From Flavobacteriales bacterium (GTDB taxonomy: Bacteria > Bacteroidota > Bacteroidia > NS11-12g > UBA955), in the NCBI GenBank assembly GCA_947472115.1, contig CANIZU010000080.1, positions 1 to 7,868 of the forward strand: DNA of 7,868 nt, written 5' to 3'. Under the pieces are notes generated by a model that saw only the letters and a list, made by a program, of their open reading frames with translations, did no database searches and was not told where the DNA came from. Positions 7,556 to 7,868 of the stretch are shown here, in pieces. Position numbers and translations under genes: made by a program. The stretch's first letter is position 1. Each line of letters begins with the position of its first letter.

Positions 7556-7704
7556 AATAAACTTGCAAATATAAGTAAAATCAAGGGGTTTTTCATTAAA
7601 ATCGACGGGGATTTTGGGGCATTCAACGGATTATTTTGTATTGTGTCAATCTCTTGAAAACTTGTTTATACAAAGCCGTCTTTTATCGTCAATTTTGAAC
7701 CTTT
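7556..7704. promoter_or_regulatory. Divergent intergenic region between bamD and the transketolase gene
   Basis: These 149 bases separate two divergently oriented genes and must hold the promoter of each unless transcription enters from outside the window. For the transketolase side only imperfect -7 candidates are visible: TTATTTTG at 7631-7638 and CAATTTTG at 7690-7697, each one mismatch from TAnnTTTG, the second very close to the ATG. I see no clear inverted repeat or operator, and no Shine-Dalgarno sequence ahead of either start, which is normal for this phylum. Confidence 0.6.
7566..7573 (-). promoter_or_regulatory. Candidate -7 promoter element (TAnnTTTG) for the bamD operon
   Basis: Read on the minus strand this is TATATTTG, an exact match to the Bacteroidota primary sigma factor -7 consensus TAnnTTTG. 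It ends 10 bases before the bamD ATG, so transcription would begin only about five bases ahead of the start codon, giving a nearly leaderless mRNA. A TTG at the usual -33 distance is not evident. An eight-base match with two free positions can occur by chance in AT-rich DNA. Confidence 0.4.
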
Positions 7705-7868
7705 ATGGAAGCCCACAACACTGTTTCATCCATGGCCACTATGGCTACACAAATTCGGCGCGATGTTCTTCGCATGGTTCATGCTGTTTCAAGCGGTCAC
7801 CCAGGTGGCTCTTTAGGCTGTGTGGATTATTTCACTGCATTGCATTTTCATTTTATGAAGCACAATGC
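7705..7868 (+). CDS. Transketolase, N-terminal fragment (cut by window edge; possibly a split N-terminal subunit)
   Basis: The first 54 codons of a plus-strand gene are present; it continues past the right edge. Transketolase moves two-carbon units between sugar phosphates with thiamine diphosphate, in the non-oxidative pentose phosphate pathway, and can supply erythrose 4-phosphate for the shikimate pathway. The fragment contains MATQIRRDVLRMVHAV followed by SGHPGGSLG at 29-37, the N-terminal signature with the conserved His of the thiamine diphosphate site, then YFTALHFHFM. The SGHPGGSLG form and short leader resemble the separately encoded N-terminal transketolase subunits found in many bacteria, including Bacteroidota, rather than the long single-chain form. 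The window ends too early to decide, so no symbol is given. I chose ATG 7705; in-frame ATGs at 7732 and 7741 would shorten the leader by 9 or 12 residues. Confidence 0.92.
   Translation, partial: MEAHNTVSSMATMATQIRRDVLRMVHAVSSGHPGGSLGCVDYFTALHFHFMKHN

Overview
The window is a compact chromosomal segment from a member of the Bacteroidota, most likely Flavobacteriales-like. The evidence is the Bacteroidota-type omega subunit (rpoZ), a DUF4835/PorD-type protein otherwise known from that phylum, a BamD lipoprotein followed directly by rpoZ and coaBC, a Bacteroidota variant of the CoaBC active-site motifs, and a TAnnTTTG-type -7 box. No Shine-Dalgarno sequences stand out.

Layout: almost everything is on the minus strand and reads from right to left. 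It starts at bamD (7555), then rpoZ, coaBC, a DUF4835/PorD-like gene, aroB, aroA, a membrane-anchored DUF4440-type (SnoaL-like) gene and aroC. After a 118-bp gap comes the first 19 codons of what is probably mazG, cut by the left edge. The first six genes are joined by overlaps: ATGA for bamD/rpoZ, 23 nt for rpoZ/coaBC, TGATG for coaBC/DUF4835, ATGA for DUF4835/aroB and 20 nt for aroB/aroA. This strongly suggests one transcription unit with translational coupling. A 149-bp divergent gap then separates bamD from the start of a plus-strand transketolase gene, cut by the right edge.

Function: the first half of the chain serves the cell envelope and core metabolism (outer-membrane protein assembly, RNA polymerase omega, coenzyme A synthesis, a probable secretion-related protein). 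The second half supplies three shikimate-pathway enzymes: 3-dehydroquinate synthase, EPSP synthase and chorismate synthase. Transketolase next door interconverts sugar phosphates and can supply erythrose 4-phosphate, a shikimate-pathway precursor. The genes all look intact and housekeeping. I see no mobile element, CRISPR array, tRNA or rRNA, and no clearly new multi-gene system.

The most unusual feature is a pure 40-bp trinucleotide repeat (about 13 copies of TAC, read as GTA/TAG/AGT on the coding strand) in the short leader just upstream of the aroC start codon. Other points worth a look are the DUF4440 gene inside the aro cluster, the aro genes attached where recN often follows DUF4835 in relatives, and the substituted catalytic Asn and Cys positions in the CoaC half of CoaBC.
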